A stretch of DNA of 64,000 bases from the NCBI GenBank assembly GCA_030562195.1, contig JAUJPP010000005.1:2604001-2668000 (forward strand). Direction: 5' to 3'. The notes beneath the pieces were generated by a model. The model worked only from the letters and a program-made list of their open reading frames with translations. It ran no database searches and had not been told where the DNA came from. A program made the position numbers and the translations under genes. The DNA comes from Nipponacmea schrenckii (taxonomy: Eukaryota; Mollusca; Gastropoda; Lottiidae). Of the stretch, positions 1 through 11,884 are shown one piece after another (positions within the stretch are counted from its first letter, which is position 1; the number at the start of each line of letters is the position of its first letter).

Positions 1-244
1 ACCTGTAAATGTTCCATTTGGTACTATTGAGTTGAATTGAGTTCTTAGTCACTCCCATGATTTTTAAAGGGAGACGTCAAAAGTTCAACGTATATCAGTA
101 AGTTTCAGAAACTTGAACTGAGTGCATATCACAAGACAAAGATAAAAGTTAATTTACTATATAAAAACAATAACAAAGACAACAGGGGGAGGTTTCCAAT
201 TTAAACAAATGTCACACGAAATCACAGATAACGCATTTTCAATC

Positions 245-374
245 TGATTGCCCATCTTCATTAGCCCATAAGGTGCAGAAGAGTAGGACGTAAAACTCCA
301 TTCATTTCAATGTGATCACCCATCTTCATTAGCCAATAAGGTGCAAAAGTATAGGACTTAAAATTCCATCAATT
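245..374 (+). mobile_element. SINE-A 3' end, duplicated in tandem
   Basis: Two adjacent copies (about 245-310 and 313-374) of the 3' end of a dispersed family, with core GTGCAGAAGAGTAGGACGTA followed by AAACTCCATTCATTT. The same end recurs at 11126, 11563, 19190, 25705, 49952, 59605 and elsewhere, and the copy at 11563-11884 is full length with a tRNA-like head. The second copy has more mutations. The flanks 1-244 and 375-1488 show no gene that I can support. Confidence 0.7.
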
Positions 375-1488
375 CTAGATCTTTCCCCTCCTCTCTAAGA
401 ACATCTGATCTTTTTTTTTTGGATACAGCCAATCGAATGCGATTTTCCAAGTTTTGTTGGCTTTCTTCTGGTGATAATGGTAATTTAAAGGGGCTCAGTC
501 GTCAAGTTTTAACATTTTAATGCGATCGCCTGTGACATTGTTTTATCACTGAAAACCCCATTCAATCCCAGCGATTGTGTAAAAGGTGTTTCATTCATTC
601 TTCCATAACATATTGCGGAATGAAATTCGCATAGTGCCCAAAGGCATTTGTACACATTTTATAATTGGTCATATTTTAGGCTGGGATGAATTAGTCCGAA
701 AAAAGCTGCACCTTTCTATTCTGAGATATGTTGATGTTTGAATAACCTTAAAAAGTCACTGAGTTAATATGACTCTTGAACCAACGGTAATTTTCGTTAC
801 TTTGCGTCATTATTCAAAGCAACCAATCAACGACCTTGTTACATCTTTTGAAATCAGCAACAGGGACTAGCAGAAGAGAAAGAGTCAGAGTTTCTCGAAC
901 TAATTAACTAATAGCTAAACTAATAAGAAAATCGATGTCGACAAAAATTGGATATTAGTATGAGAATTTGTATGTCAATCTAACAGCAAACAAGGGAAAT
1001 AACTTTAAATAGCGTAGCCTGATATTTTGCAATGTGAACTGGTGACTAACCGACGTCTCACCAAGATTGTTCTACTGAAGAATCAAAATTGTTAGTGAAT
1101 TCCTATTTCAAACTTGGACACATATGCCCTACTCCAAGCTTTCCTTTCGACCGTCTTTTCACTACCAAATAATTAAAACTATGCCTAGAACCATGCTGGC
1201 ACCATTTCCTTGTAAGCGCCATTTTGGATTCTACTGTTGAATTTCGCGCCTTAACTTTTAACGTCAAATTCATCCATAACTCAATTATGGAAGACAATAG
1301 GGGGCAAAAGAAAGTAAGTTTCAAAAGTATAATAGAGTCGTCTCCCTTGTTAGGTTAAATCCGATTGGTTAATGAAGTAGCACTTGTGATTGGTTAACAG
1401 GCGACTACATACCACATAACAGATACTTGGAAAATTCTGGAAAAGATAACATAGAACATTTATCAGTTACGGAGTAGTCAGATTATCA
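375..1488. other. Gene-free stretch
   Basis: No convincing coding exon, RNA gene or transposon end is seen. The last exon of the calmodulin-like gene to the right could lie here or beyond the window edge. A minus-strand acceptor-like TAG followed by GAATTC occurs near 1097-1106, but in the required phase it gives a stop after three residues and no conserved EF-hand end. Confidence 0.4.
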
Positions 1489-2052
1489 TATCGTAGGTTA
1501 CAAAAATTATATTGTATGTTTCAAAAATAATATCGTCGGTTACAAAGTTTATATCGGCGGTTAAAAAACTTATATTGTAGGTTTCAAAAATTATATTGTA
1601 AGTTTCAAAGATTATATTGTAGGTTTTAAAAATTATATCGTAGGTTTCAAAAATTATATTGTCGGTTACAAAAATAATATCGTCGATTACAAAAATAATA
1701 TCGTTGGTATCAAAAATTATATCGTCTGATTCATAAATTATATCGCCGGTTTTAAATATTTAATCGTAGGTTTCAGAAATTATATAGTAGGTTTTAAAAA
1801 ATTATATCGTCGGTTACGAAGATTATATCGTATGTTTGAAGATGAAATTTTAGGTTACAAAGATTATATCGTAGGTTTCAAATTTATAGAGTCGGTTACG
1901 AAAATTGTATCATATGTTTCATAAAATTGTATCGAAGGTTTCGTAACTTATATCGTCGCTTTCAAAAAAAATATCGTCGGTTACAAAGATTATATCGTCG
2001 GTTTCAAAAGTTATATCGTAGGTTTCAAAGATTATATCGGCGGTTACAAAAA
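1489..2052. repeat. 22-bp minisatellite
   Basis: About 25 diverged copies of a roughly 22-bp unit with core TTATATCGTAGGTTTCAAAA. Units alternate between tcgTAGG, tcgTCGG and tcgGCGG variants. It lies just downstream (minus sense) of the last visible exon of the calmodulin-like gene, inside its next intron or 3' flank. Confidence 0.85.
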
Positions 2053-2105
2053 TCCTAAGCTTCATTAAAAACTCGGATGTAGCGAGTTAGACCGTAGCGA
2101 CTTAC

Positions 2106-2764
2106 CTTCGTAACTAATTTGACCATCTCCGTCCTTATCAGCATCACGTAAGACCTCATCGACTTGAGCGTCCGTTAAACATTCACCAACAGACGTTAAC
2201 GCAACTCTTAACTCGTGGGCACTGATATATCCGTCTCCGTTCTTGTCGAAAGCTCGGAAGGCCTCCATCATTTCGGCTTCGACTTGTTCTTTGGTACGAT
2301 ATCGGGGAGCGAAGTGGTGGAGAAATTCTTCAAAATCTACTGTACCATTTCCTACAAAGATAATTTCTGGAAAATCAGGACTACATCTAGTCTTGAACAA
2401 TATTTTGCCTTTTAATTTGCGTTGATCAAATGCCATATAATTATTTGCATTAGGATACCAAAACCTAGGCAAATCGTATAAACTTGGAGATGACTTTTCA
2501 GATTAGCAACGTTTGTCTGCTGAATGACTTTCCCGCCATATTTGGTTTCAAGTAGTTTAATTGGTCGAAGACTTAACCATCGACCAATCGAATTAATTGG
2601 CGGGAATATTGGTGACTTACCGTCCTTATCGACGTTTTTGACGAGTAAATCGATATCGCCTTCTGACATACATTGACCAAGGCTGTGGACGACATCTTTA
2701 ATTTCCCAGGCGTCAATACAACCATCGCCATTTTTATCAAACAACTCAAATGTTCTTCGGATAT
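2106..2764 (-). CDS. Calmodulin-like EF-hand protein, two exons (partial)
   Basis: The joined exons 2764-2621 and 2351-2106 encode four EF-hands. Loop 1 is [12 protein letters not shown], loop 2 is [12 protein letters not shown] and is completed across the splice, loop 3 is [12 protein letters not shown], and loop 4 is [11 protein letters not shown]. All four keep Asp at position 1, Gly at 6 and an acidic residue at 12 (in loop 4 the last residue falls at the next exon), so all should bind Ca2+. Linkers follow calmodulin/troponin-C spacing, with [11 protein letters not shown] entering loop 3. Exon edges are canonical: CAG acceptor before 2764, donor GTAAGT at 2620, acceptor TAG before 2351, donor GTAAG at 2105; phases agree. 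The first coding exon (start Met) and the last few residues were not found. Divergence from textbook calmodulin, for example [13 protein letters not shown], favours a calmodulin-like or calcium sensor paralogue rather than calmodulin itself. An array of the exon's own acceptor abuts its 5' edge. Confidence 0.88.
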
Positions 2765-3752
2765 CTGAAAAATACGACCATGTTAGGAATATCTCAAAAT
2801 AGGACCATTTTTGGAATATCTTAAAATACGACCATGTTTGGGATATCTTAAAATACGACCATGTTTGGAATATCTTAAAATACGACCATGTTTGGGATAT
2901 CTTAAAATACGACCATGTTTGGAATATCTTAATATACGACCATGTTTGGAATATCTGAAAATACGACCATGTTTCGAATATCTGAAAATACGACCATGTT
3001 TGGAATATCTTAAAATACGACCATGTTTGGAATATCTGTAAATACGACCATGTTTGGTATATCTTAAAATACGACCATGTTTGGAATATCTGAAAATACG
3101 ACCATGTTTGGAATATCTTAAAATACGACCATGTTTGGAATATCTGTAAATACGACCATGTTTGGAATATCTGAAATTACGACCATGTTTGGAATATCTT
3201 TAAATACGACCATGTTTGGAATATCTGTAAATACGACCATGTTTGGCATATCTTAACATACGACCATGTTTGGAATATCTTAAAATACGACCATGTTTGG
3301 AATATCTTAAAATACGACCATGTTTGGCATATCTTAAAATATGACCATGTTTGGAATATCTTAAAATATGACCATGTTTGGAATATCTTAAAATATGACC
3401 ATGTTTGGAATATCTTAAAATATGACCATGTTTGGAATATCTTAAAATATGACCATGTTTGGAATATCTTAAAATACGACCATGTTTGAATATCTTAAAA
3501 TACGATCATGTTTGGAATATCTTAAAATACGACCATGTTTGGAATATCTTAAAATACGACCATGTTTGGAATATCTGAAAATACGACCATGTTTAGAATA
3601 TCTGAAAATACGACCATGTTTAGAATATCTGAAAATACGACCATGTTTAGAATATCTTAAAATACGACCATGTTTGGAATATCTTAAAATACGACCATGT
3701 TTAGAATATCTTAAAACACGACCATGTTTAGAATATCTGAAAATCCAGATCC
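2765..3752. repeat. 27-bp minisatellite seeded on a splice acceptor
   Basis: About 36 copies of a 27-bp unit with core ACGACCATGTTTGGAATATC followed by TTAAAAT or TGAAAAT. It begins exactly at the 5' edge of the EF-hand exon. On the minus strand the unit reads CATGGTCGTATTTTCAG then ATATTCC, matching the true acceptor CATGGTCGTATTTTTCAG and exon start ATATCCG. Copies with TGAAAAT keep CAG; copies with TTAAAAT have lost it. Open frames through the array exist only because 27 is a multiple of three. Confidence 0.92.
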
Positions 3753-5999
3753 TAGCCCTTTATCCCAATTCCCCAATAAAATATTTGTTCCATCCTAGAC
3801 CTGTACATCTGGGAGAATCAATCCCTTCCTTCAATGAAATTTAATAAATTACTTGCGATATTTATACGAAGGTGCTTCGGTCTTTATCAAGGAGTCTTCG
3901 TCGAAACGTTGCAAGTTATATATTAAAGTAATCGTTATCCATATTATTGTGTCCATTTATTTGATATTTGTAAGTTGGTGCAAACACAATTATGGCCTCA
4001 AGAGCCATCTTTCCATAATAACCCTATTATAGAGCTAGCTGACCTTTTGAAGTATAAAAGTATAATAGCGAAACTCACTATACGGAATCAATATATGTAA
4101 ATCGATATGGCATTCTTTAAGGGATGTTGTCCTTGAATTTTTACAAAGGGTACTGTCACATATACTTTCATACTAACAAACAAAAAAATTCGTTGCAACT
4201 ATTTTTTTTAAGCGAATTCGTTGTTTCGGAGCTAATTAAAATGAAAGTAGAGTATTTAGATGGAATGATCACTTTAATATTAAAGTTTACAGTGGTTTCA
4301 ATCGTAAATAAAATGACTTAATACCTTTATTCCGTTTCATTGATACGGAGTTTTTAGCAAAGTTAGCGAACTCGCTGATATAAAACGAGCAGCTAACCAC
4401 GAAATGAAAATAGAAAATCTAGACGAATTCATCCCTTTGATTTTCGTAAACAATGAATTCTATGATAATTAATTTTTAATCGGAAAGCAACACGAGAGAT
4501 CAATTGTTAAATTTTTCTAGAAAAGAAATCGGTCAGATGTGAAGCTGTATAAGTGGGGGATAATGGATATGCTATGTGAGCAACCACACGGAGTTGATAA
4601 ACCCAGTAGTAGAGTAGTATCGGGAGCTTTCCATTGTGGTGTATCTCTGCCTTGATTATTTCAAATCCTTTAAAGCCTTGACGGATAAATGAAGTAAACC
4701 CGTTTTATAAACTTTAAAATATTCAGTATTTGATGTTATTATTGATTTCTACATCATATTACTTACAATCTCGACAAATAACTTTACAAAACTCGTTACA
4801 TAAATTGTATTTAAATCACCCAATTTAAGTTTCCTGATATCTCAGAAAAAACGATTATTTATAGTCTCGCCAAATAAGTTACGAAACCCGTTTTATAAAA
4901 TAAATATCTGATGTCGTATGTTCTTATTGATTTCTACATCATATTACATACAGCCTCGTCAAATAACTTTACGAAACTCGTTTATAAACATCATATATTG
5001 TCAATTAATGCTTTATATCTATCGAGTCAGTAGGGAGCTGTTATTGTAACAAGATCAAAGTCCTGTTAGGGTAATTCAACAATCCTCGGAGACGTATAAT
5101 AAAATAATGCTTACTTCATACTAACTGCAGATTGCAACGATTTTATTCTCATCAAATTTGCTGGATGGGCAGTTTCTGTGGGTCTTTCAAAGAAGGATCC
5201 TTAGTGATGCAGGGCATGCAATTTTTTGACCATCGACTTAATTCACCAGTCTCCGGAGACGTGTAATTTGATAATGCTTATGACATATTAAATGCAGATT
5301 GCAACGATTGTGTGCCTATGGAATTTCCCGGTAGGACAGTTTCTGTGGGTCTTTCAAAGAAGGTTCCTTAAAGAGGCGGAGCATGCAAATTTTTCATGTT
5401 TGAGAATATAGCCTAACTGAACAAAGAGATTTGATGGTCCACAACACGCAGTGACACAACCCTCTCTTCCCTCTCCCCTCCCCCAAATTTTCAAAATTAC
5501 CCCAGGTTGAAAAACTCCTCGCTCATAGTAACTAATTGAAGAGGAGTGATAAAGTAATCCTATGGATGGTTTGTTCCTATTAGTCAAACAACGTTGCTTG
5601 TCAATCAATGGCTGATCGATAGCGCCTTTGTGTTTAAAATCGACCGATTATTGAAATTCTTTACATGATCATCTCAGGGGTCCCAAATGTTAGTGATTAA
5701 ACATAATTGTAGACAAACAGGCCAAGGTCGGTGTATATTAGCAATAATTCAATAATAAACACAGTTAAAAAGGTCGTGTGGACTCTCTGAAATGAATACC
5801 TACGGCGGACCTTAGTTGTTATCCTTGTAAAATATAGTTGTTTCCAACGGGACAATTCCCTGTTCTGGAATGGCATTATGTATTTCTTACATAATTGACA
5901 TAAGATTTAGAGTTAATGGACTTGTTCCTCGTGATGCCGAATCGAAAATTCATCTCTGACTATTTTTTATCTTGATTGAAGAGTCTTTTTACAGTTCAT
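3753..5999. other. Gene-free stretch with small local duplications
   Basis: No gene is recognised. It contains a 100-bp-scale repeat (about 4690-5000) built on TTTCTACATCATATTAC and CTCGACAAATAACTTTAC, and a roughly 180-bp tandem duplication (about 5125-5220 and 5275-5395) sharing CAGTTTCTGTGGGTCTTTCA. At 3866-3925 there is a segment ending CTTCGTCGAAACGTTGCAAG. That style resembles the ends of Penelope-like elements, but the match is not strong enough to call. Confidence 0.45.
5814..5845 (+). mobile_element. SINE-B 3' tail fragment
   Basis: A short piece reading TATCCTTGTAAAATATAGTT then GTTTCC, the 3' end of the SINE-B family whose longest copy is at 59957-60206 on the minus strand. Confidence 0.5.
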
Positions 6000-6770
6000 G
6001 ATAGCTTTAACCATATAGAAAATATGGCCGTTAAAGTTGAAAAAATTTCTGCATATTAGCATGAAATACGAGTGTGATGGTGGTGTGTAAAGCAGAAATT
6101 CTATTGTAGCCGACTTCAGCACAAACAATTGATTTAAAGAGTCATTTCTCAAGTTCATGATAGCTTTAACCATAATAAAAAAAAATTGGCCGTTAAAGTT
6201 TAAAACTTGTCCGGGTGATATCAATAAAATTCATGATAGCTTTAACAACTGTAGAATTAATAACCGTAAACGTGACATGGTGAGGGGTGGATGTTTGGTA
6301 ACGAATCGCTCTCGACTTAACAACAAAGGTCTTAATTGAAGACTATTTTCTAAAGTTCATGGCAGCTTTAACAACGTTAACTAAATGACTGTAAAAGCTT
6401 TAACGTGACAACTTCCAATATAAGATTTCACTATTTGTCAGATGGTGAGAGTTGGGTGGTAATTAACGAATTTTATAGCTCGTACTCTCGACTTCACAAC
6501 AAAGGTTTTAATTTAAGAGTCTTTTCTACAGTTCATGACAGCTTTAACAACGTGACAACTTCCAATATAAGATTTCACTATTTGTCAGATGGTGAGAGTT
6601 GGGTGGTAATTAACGAATTTTATAGCTCGTACTCTCGACTTCACAACAAAGGTTTTAATTGAAGAGTCTTTTCTACAGTTCATGGCAGCTTTAACAACGT
6701 TAAAATAAATGACTATAAAAGCTTAAACGTGACATCTTCCAATTACCACCCAATAATCAAATTTCATTGT
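6000..6770. repeat. 147-bp tandem repeat, about five copies
   Basis: Copies share CAGTTCATGACAGCTTTAAC and TCTCGACTTCACAACAAAGG. The two central copies (about 6405-6551 and 6552-6698) are nearly identical over 147 bp; outer copies are diverged and partly rearranged. 147 is divisible by three, so open frames run through but do not look like protein. Confidence 0.85.
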
Positions 6771-6904
6771 TTAATCCCGGCGTCTTCACTCGCTAATAGA
6801 GGGTTAAAAACTACTGGGCGAATGAAATAATCAATAAAGCATTAGTAGCAATAAAAACAAGACATTTGTAACTTGACTCGCTCGAGTTCATGTTAACCCA
6901 CAGT

Positions 6905-7800
6905 TAAACCGTTATTTTAATATAAAGAGTTCATTGGTTATAAAGAGGTCACTGGTTAAACCGTTATTTCAATATAAAGGGTTCATTGGTTATAAAGAGG
7001 TCACTGGTTAAACCGTTATTTAAATATAAAGAGTTCAATGGTTATAAATGGTTCGTTGGTTAAACCGTTATTTTGATATAAAGAGTTCACAGGTTAAAAG
7101 AAAGAAAAGAAAGAAACAACTATATTTTACAGGGATAACAACTTAGGTTCACAAATCCATCGTGACAGGAATCCTTTCTACCAGCTGGTCCTTGGTTCAA
7201 CCTCTTGGCATTGATCTTTCCCGGATTATCCGTACCCTTTAACAGCTATAAAGAGTCCACTGGTTAAACCGTTATTTATTATAAAGAGTTCACCGGTTAA
7301 ACCGTTATTTTTAACAGCTATAAAGAGTCCACTGGTTAAACCGTTATTTATTATAAAGAGTTCACCGGTTAAACCGTTATTTTGATATAAAGAGTTCACT
7401 GGTTAAACCGTCATTTATTATAAAGAGTTCACTGGTTAAACCGTTATTTTAATATAAAGAGTTCACTGGTTAAACCGTTATTTTAATATAAAGAGTCCAC
7501 TGGTTCAACCGTTATTTAAATATAAAGAGTTCATTAGTTAAACCGTTATTTTAATATAAATAGTTCATTAGTTAAACCGTTATTTTAATATAAATAGTTC
7601 ACTGGTTAAACCGTTATTTAAATATAAAGAGTTCTCCGGTTAAACCGTCATTTAATATAAAGAGTTCACTGGTTCAACCGTTATTTTAATATAAAGAGTT
7701 CACTGGTTAAACCGTTTTTTAATATAAAAAGTTCACTGGTCAAACCGTTATTTTAATATAAAGAGTTCACTGGTTAAATCGTTATTTAAAACCGTTTATT
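6905..7800. repeat. 34-bp minisatellite interrupted by a SINE-B fragment
   Basis: About 20 copies of a unit with core GTTCACTGGTTAAACCGTTA followed by TTTTAATATAAAGA. The array is split at 7086-7250 by SINE-B sequence, and the units resume afterwards with part of the insert's flank (AACAGCTATAAAGAG) now included in two copies. This suggests that the array kept expanding after the insertion. Confidence 0.88.
7086..7250 (-). mobile_element. SINE-B, 5'-truncated copy
   Basis: Contains the TTTC-rich tail, AACTATATTTTACAGGGATA, the body block CTTTCTACCAGCTGGTCCTT and the block GATTATCCGTACCCTTTAAC. All appear in the same order at 59957-60206 and 21600-21790. The tRNA-like head is missing. Confidence 0.7.
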
Positions 7801-8230
7801 TATTATATATTATTATACATGTACTCGAAACAGTTTATGCAAAACCGTTTTAAAAAGCATTACTGGAATTTGCAGCTCCGACGGTTTTGAGTGTTATGCT
7901 AAACCGGTTTATTAACACTAACAAAGTTAATTCATATATTATGTTATGTAAAACCGGTCTATTGCCAAAGATTCATTCCGGTTTATTAACACTAACAAAG
8001 TTAATTCATATATCAGATGTTATTAACAACCGTTGTAACATAAACGGTTTATAAGTTATGCTAAACCGGTTTATTAACACTAACAAAGCTGATTGTAATA
8101 TTATCTCATGTTATGTAAAATCGGTCCATTGCCAAAGATTCATTGTTGATTCATATATCTGATGCTACGTAAAACCGTTGTAAAATATAAACGGTTTAAA
8201 ACCTCGAAAGAAACCGGTCTATCACTGGCA
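7801..8230. repeat. Diverged tandem repeat, roughly 130-bp unit
   Basis: Three or four ragged copies share AAACCGGTTTATTAACACTA, ACAAAGTTAATTCATATAT and AAAACCGTT. The motif AAACCG links it to the preceding 34-bp array, from which it may derive. Confidence 0.6.
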
Positions 8231-8639
8231 AACAGAAGTTAACAAGAAGGTCAATTTGTTGGACCAGCTTCTATATAATTGATATAATTGAAAGGCTGTT
8301 TTCTCCCAGGGGAATGGAAGACTGTGAAATATTACTAGACATCTGCCAATCGAGTGTTACACTAATGGCGGATTTTATTTCTTTTCCTTTCGTAAATTTA
8401 ATTACTGGGAGAAATCTGTAATTATCGTTCACATTTCGTATGCAAAGGCACTTGTGAACTTCAGCTCTCGCACATCGTAAGGTTGAATTGACCAAATTTG
8501 ACCCAGAAGTATGTCGATTTCATCAAACAAGGCTGATATTGCATTTTTCGTCTCAACTAATTCGTAATCGTAGTTGATCAAATTGTTACTTAGAAGGCAA
8601 AACTTTCCAATAAAACAAGGCTTATGCTCGCGTAAAAAA

Positions 8640-8965
8640 ATTGAAATTCTCCTCGAATTAAACTAAAAGTAATCGTAATTTATCAAATTTTGACCCGGAG
8701 GTAGGTTGATTCAATCAAACAGGGCTTATATTATTACGTTCAACTCTATGTTATTACGTTAAATTACCTTCCAGACTGAAACTTAATCGTCATTTATCAA
8801 ATTTGACCCGGAGGTAGGTTGATTCAATCAAACAGGGCTCGTATTGTTACGTTCAACTCTATGTTATTACGTTAAATTTCCTTCCAAACTGAAAGTAATC
8901 GTAATTGATCCAAACTGGACCCGGGGGCAGGTTGATTGAATCAAACAAGGCTGATACTGTCATAT
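8640..8965. repeat. Tandem repeat of about 120 bp, three copies
   Basis: Copies share GACCCGGAGGTAGGTTGATT, CAATCAAACAGGGCT and ACGTTCAACTCTATGTTATT. A weaker fourth copy lies near 8495-8560. No coding potential is apparent in 8231-9169 beyond this. Confidence 0.75.
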
Positions 8966-9179
8966 AAATTGTTTGCTTGGCAATAATTACGTAACGGGTT
9001 TATAAAACCATTCGCTTCCTTATAATGATTTTAATAGGCTCTATTTAATAGCATTATTTCATTATTGGAGATCGATAAACCCACTTTCCTTTCCTGTTTA
9101 CCGTCCAAGTAGCCTTTATTCAATATTTATCTACAAGTCAAGGAAATGTTTTACTTGAATTTGAATATTTATAGCATTA

Positions 9180-9665
9180 TAGCTTGTAGAATAGCATTGT
9201 TTGAGATGTAGAATAACCTTGTGAAGACTTGCATTGTGTGGACTAGCATTATGTAGACTAGCGTTATGTAGACTAGCGTAATGTAGTATAGCATTGTGTG
9301 GACTAACATTATGTAGACTAACATTTTGTAGACTAGCATCCTGTAGTATAGCATTATGTAGTATAGCATTGTTTGAGATGTAGAATAACCTAGTGTAGAC
9401 TTGCATTGTGTGGACTAACATTATGTAGACTAGCATTATGTAGATAAGCATTACGTAGATTAGCATTATGTAGACTAACATTATGTAGACTAGCCTTATG
9501 TAGACTAACATTATGTAGACTAGCTAAATGTAGTATGCATTGTGTAGACTAACATTATGTAGACTAACATTATGTAGACTAACATTATGCAGACTAACAT
9601 TATGTAGACTACTATTATGTAGACTAACATTATGTAGACTACTATTATGTAGACTAATATTACAC
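9180..9665. repeat. 15-bp minisatellite
   Basis: About 32 copies of the unit GTAGACTAACATTAT, with variants GTAGTATAGCATTAT and a 40-bp higher-order block (TTGTTTGAGATGTAGAATAA) occurring twice. The unit length is a multiple of three, so long apparent open frames appear on the minus strand; they are not genes. Confidence 0.92.
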
Positions 9666-10774
9666 TATTGTTTGTAAAGTCCAAACTAAAAAAAGGTGGA
9701 ATTTCTGTAGTCCATAGGGTCATTTTGAACTCTCACTTGCAAAAAGTAGGGAATCTACTAGAAAAACTATTCTTTATAAACGAGGAATAGTGACAGTGTG
9801 TTTGGACATTGGAGAAAAAACTCTTTGAACAGGGTTTGGGAGTCGACAAATTGACGATTCTCCATGGATGAAAATTTAACGATAAGAACCCCTTCTTGGA
9901 TTTCATTGGAGAAATTTTAAGAAGCCACAATGGGACCATGTCCAAGCTTCTCCAAAAGTGGTACCTGCTTGTGGGACCTCATCGAACAGTGATAAGAAAT
10001 CGACAAAAAAAAAAGATTTCTAATGGGAAAAGAAGCGATGCAAAAAAAAGAAAATCAAATGAATAAATTACCTTCGATTTGCCTTTCTGATAGTCTGTCT
10101 ATTCGCTCACTTCGTCTGCCTTTTTCTTCAGCACCATACGATCTTTTTCCCGCGTCGCTCGCTTTAGTATTTCCTTTATTTTTGTACATTTTTTCGGTGT
10201 GGTTGCAGACGTACGAAAACTACAGGCTCGCAGAAAAGAAAATAATAATAATACCAGTTTAGTCCGCCCTTGATCGAAATTTAATTTATGTCACCGGAAA
10301 ACGACTTCCTACAGCTTAAGACTTAAAGCTTGTGTTCGCGTTCCAATTCAATAAAACGCTTTCAGTTGTATTGGAAAACTCTGGTTGCCATGGCAGCGCG
10401 AGAAATTTCTTCCCCGGGATCAATAAAATGACGTTTGATACCTTTGTCCAATGGGGATTGATTCTTATTTTATTAACAGATATTGCAGAAGGAACAATTA
10501 TTTTCACTTATATATTGCCACGGGTGGTCCGTAGCCCGAGTGGGTGTTGGGAGCGACGGAGAGTTCGGCGGTCGACCTGCTAAGTGCTTAGTACTTAGGA
10601 CAGAGCAGAAAAGAGGATGAGGGAGGGGGGGTCTTTAACCTTGGTAAAGGAGTAAAGGCAAGTGGGTAAGGGAACACTTCGACCTTTAATGACGTGAGGC
10701 ATTTGGGTAAGCTGCATTAGATCGAAAATGAAGTGGAAGGAAAACAAGTCCGCATTGATTGGTGAAAAAACTAT
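9666..10774. other. Gene-free stretch
   Basis: No supported gene. Near 10507-10570 a segment around GTAGCCCGAGTGG looks vaguely like a tRNA A box, but no matching T-arm was found. Short open frames around 10330-10580 have no recognisable domain. Confidence 0.35.
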
Positions 10775-11265
10775 ATTATTAGAACACAATTTTAGTAAAA
10801 AAGTTGTTAGATTACAAATTAGACGAAAATTGAAAAGAGTTTATTAAGATTGGTTCGTACAATAACCTATTCTGAATTAATGGTATATACATGAGCAGCT
10901 TTGATTGGTTAATAACAACAAGATTAGAACAGAATTGAAGTAGAAATGGTGTTAGATTACAAAGGAGACGCAAACTTAAAAAGGTTTATTGGGTTTGGTT
11001 CGTATAAAACCCCTTTCTCAAGAATGGAATATTCATTACCAGCTTTGATTGGTGAAGAAACAACACCATTAGAACAGAATTGTGGTAGAAATGGTGTTAG
11101 ATTACAAAGGCGACGAAAACTGAAATGAAATGAAATGAATGAAGTTTTACGTCCTACTTTTCTGCACCTTACGGGCTAACGAAGACGACAGAGAGACGAA
11201 AACAGAAAAAGGTTATTGGGTTGGGTTCGAATAAGACCCTTTCCTGAAGAAATTGAATGCACATT
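10775..11265. repeat. 155-bp tandem repeat, about three copies, with a SINE-A insertion
   Basis: Copies begin near 10780, 10930 and 11085, sharing GGTGTTAGATTACAAAGGAG and TTTGATTGGTGAAGAAACAA. The third copy is interrupted by a 3'-only SINE-A fragment at 11126-11190, after which the unit resumes with ACAGAAAAAGGTTATTGGGT. Confidence 0.8.
11126..11190 (-). mobile_element. SINE-A, 3' end only, inside a tandem repeat
   Basis: Reads AATGAAATGAATGAAGTTTT then ACGTCCTACTTTTCTGCACC, the reverse complement of the SINE-A 3' end. GACGAAAAC occurs on both sides and is a likely target-site duplication. A 5'-truncated insertion with direct repeats fits target-primed reverse transcription. Confidence 0.7.
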
Positions 11266-11562
11266 CCACCCAAATCAATATAGAGTAACCCTTAACGTGC
11301 TTATCATCCGTGAACCTAGCTCCGGATATTCTTTCAAGCAATCCTATTTTACTGCTTTAGTTAGAAATCAATAGGCTTATTCAGGACGTCTATTTATAAC
11401 TAACGGCATAAATAATTTAATAGAGACTACAAAAGACTTTTTGTTCGTTTTTCCAGAAAATTGTCTTTCAGACTTGTTCTCCGTTCATTACTGAAGATAT
11501 TTCTATTTTTTACAAGAACTTGTTGACGTGGCTTGAAGTATGAATATTGATTTTGTTGACGT

Positions 11563-11884
11563 TAATGAAATGAAATGAATGGGGTTTTACGTCTTACCTT
11601 TCTGCACCTAATGGTCTAATGAAAACGGGTAACGCCATGCGGTGTGCAATGATGGAAGTTTGTCCAGGACATGAGCCCACTCTTTTAGCGATTTCCAACT
11701 GTTGAGGGATCTTTAACATGCACAGCCAGTAGGTCACGGTCTCGATTTATTGTTCAATCCGAACGACTAGATGGTTTGTCCATGTCGGTCCCTCAGACCT
11801 GTATCACTGACAAGGGGACACTGTGCTGTATCCGAAACCCTCAAGTTAGCAAGCGTCGAACTCACTGAGCCACCGCGGCTCCCT
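11563..11884 (-). mobile_element. SINE-A, apparently full length, tRNA-derived
   Basis: Read on the minus strand, it starts with a tRNA-like head (GGAGCCGCGGTGGCTCAGTG, with an A-box-like TGGCTCAGTG). It continues through a body containing TTAAAGATCCCTCAACAGTT and ATCATTGCACACCGCATGGC, and ends in GTGCAGAAAGGTAAGACGTA, AAACCCCATT and an ATTTC-type tail. Parts of the body recur at 19190, 22780, 26830, 33780, 51560 and 59605. This makes it the best reference copy of the family in this window. It has no coding capacity; mobilisation would need a partner LINE. Confidence 0.82.

Noticed and set aside
1095..1106. Possible last exon of the EF-hand gene (TAG acceptor then GAATTC)
   Set aside because: In the required phase it reads G-I-H-stop rather than the expected E-F continuation of the fourth EF-hand.
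2811..3844. Open frames of 76 and 120 codons with repeated EYLKIRPCL
   Set aside because: The 27-bp unit is a multiple of three, so frames stay open automatically; the array lies in an intron of a minus-strand gene.
9131..9723. Minus-strand frames of 66-126 codons
   Set aside because: They translate a 15-bp minisatellite.
10332..10583. Open frame with a hydrophobic stretch (QWGLILILLTDIAEG)
   Set aside because: No start context, splice sites or similarity; it ends in sequence that looks like a decayed repeat.
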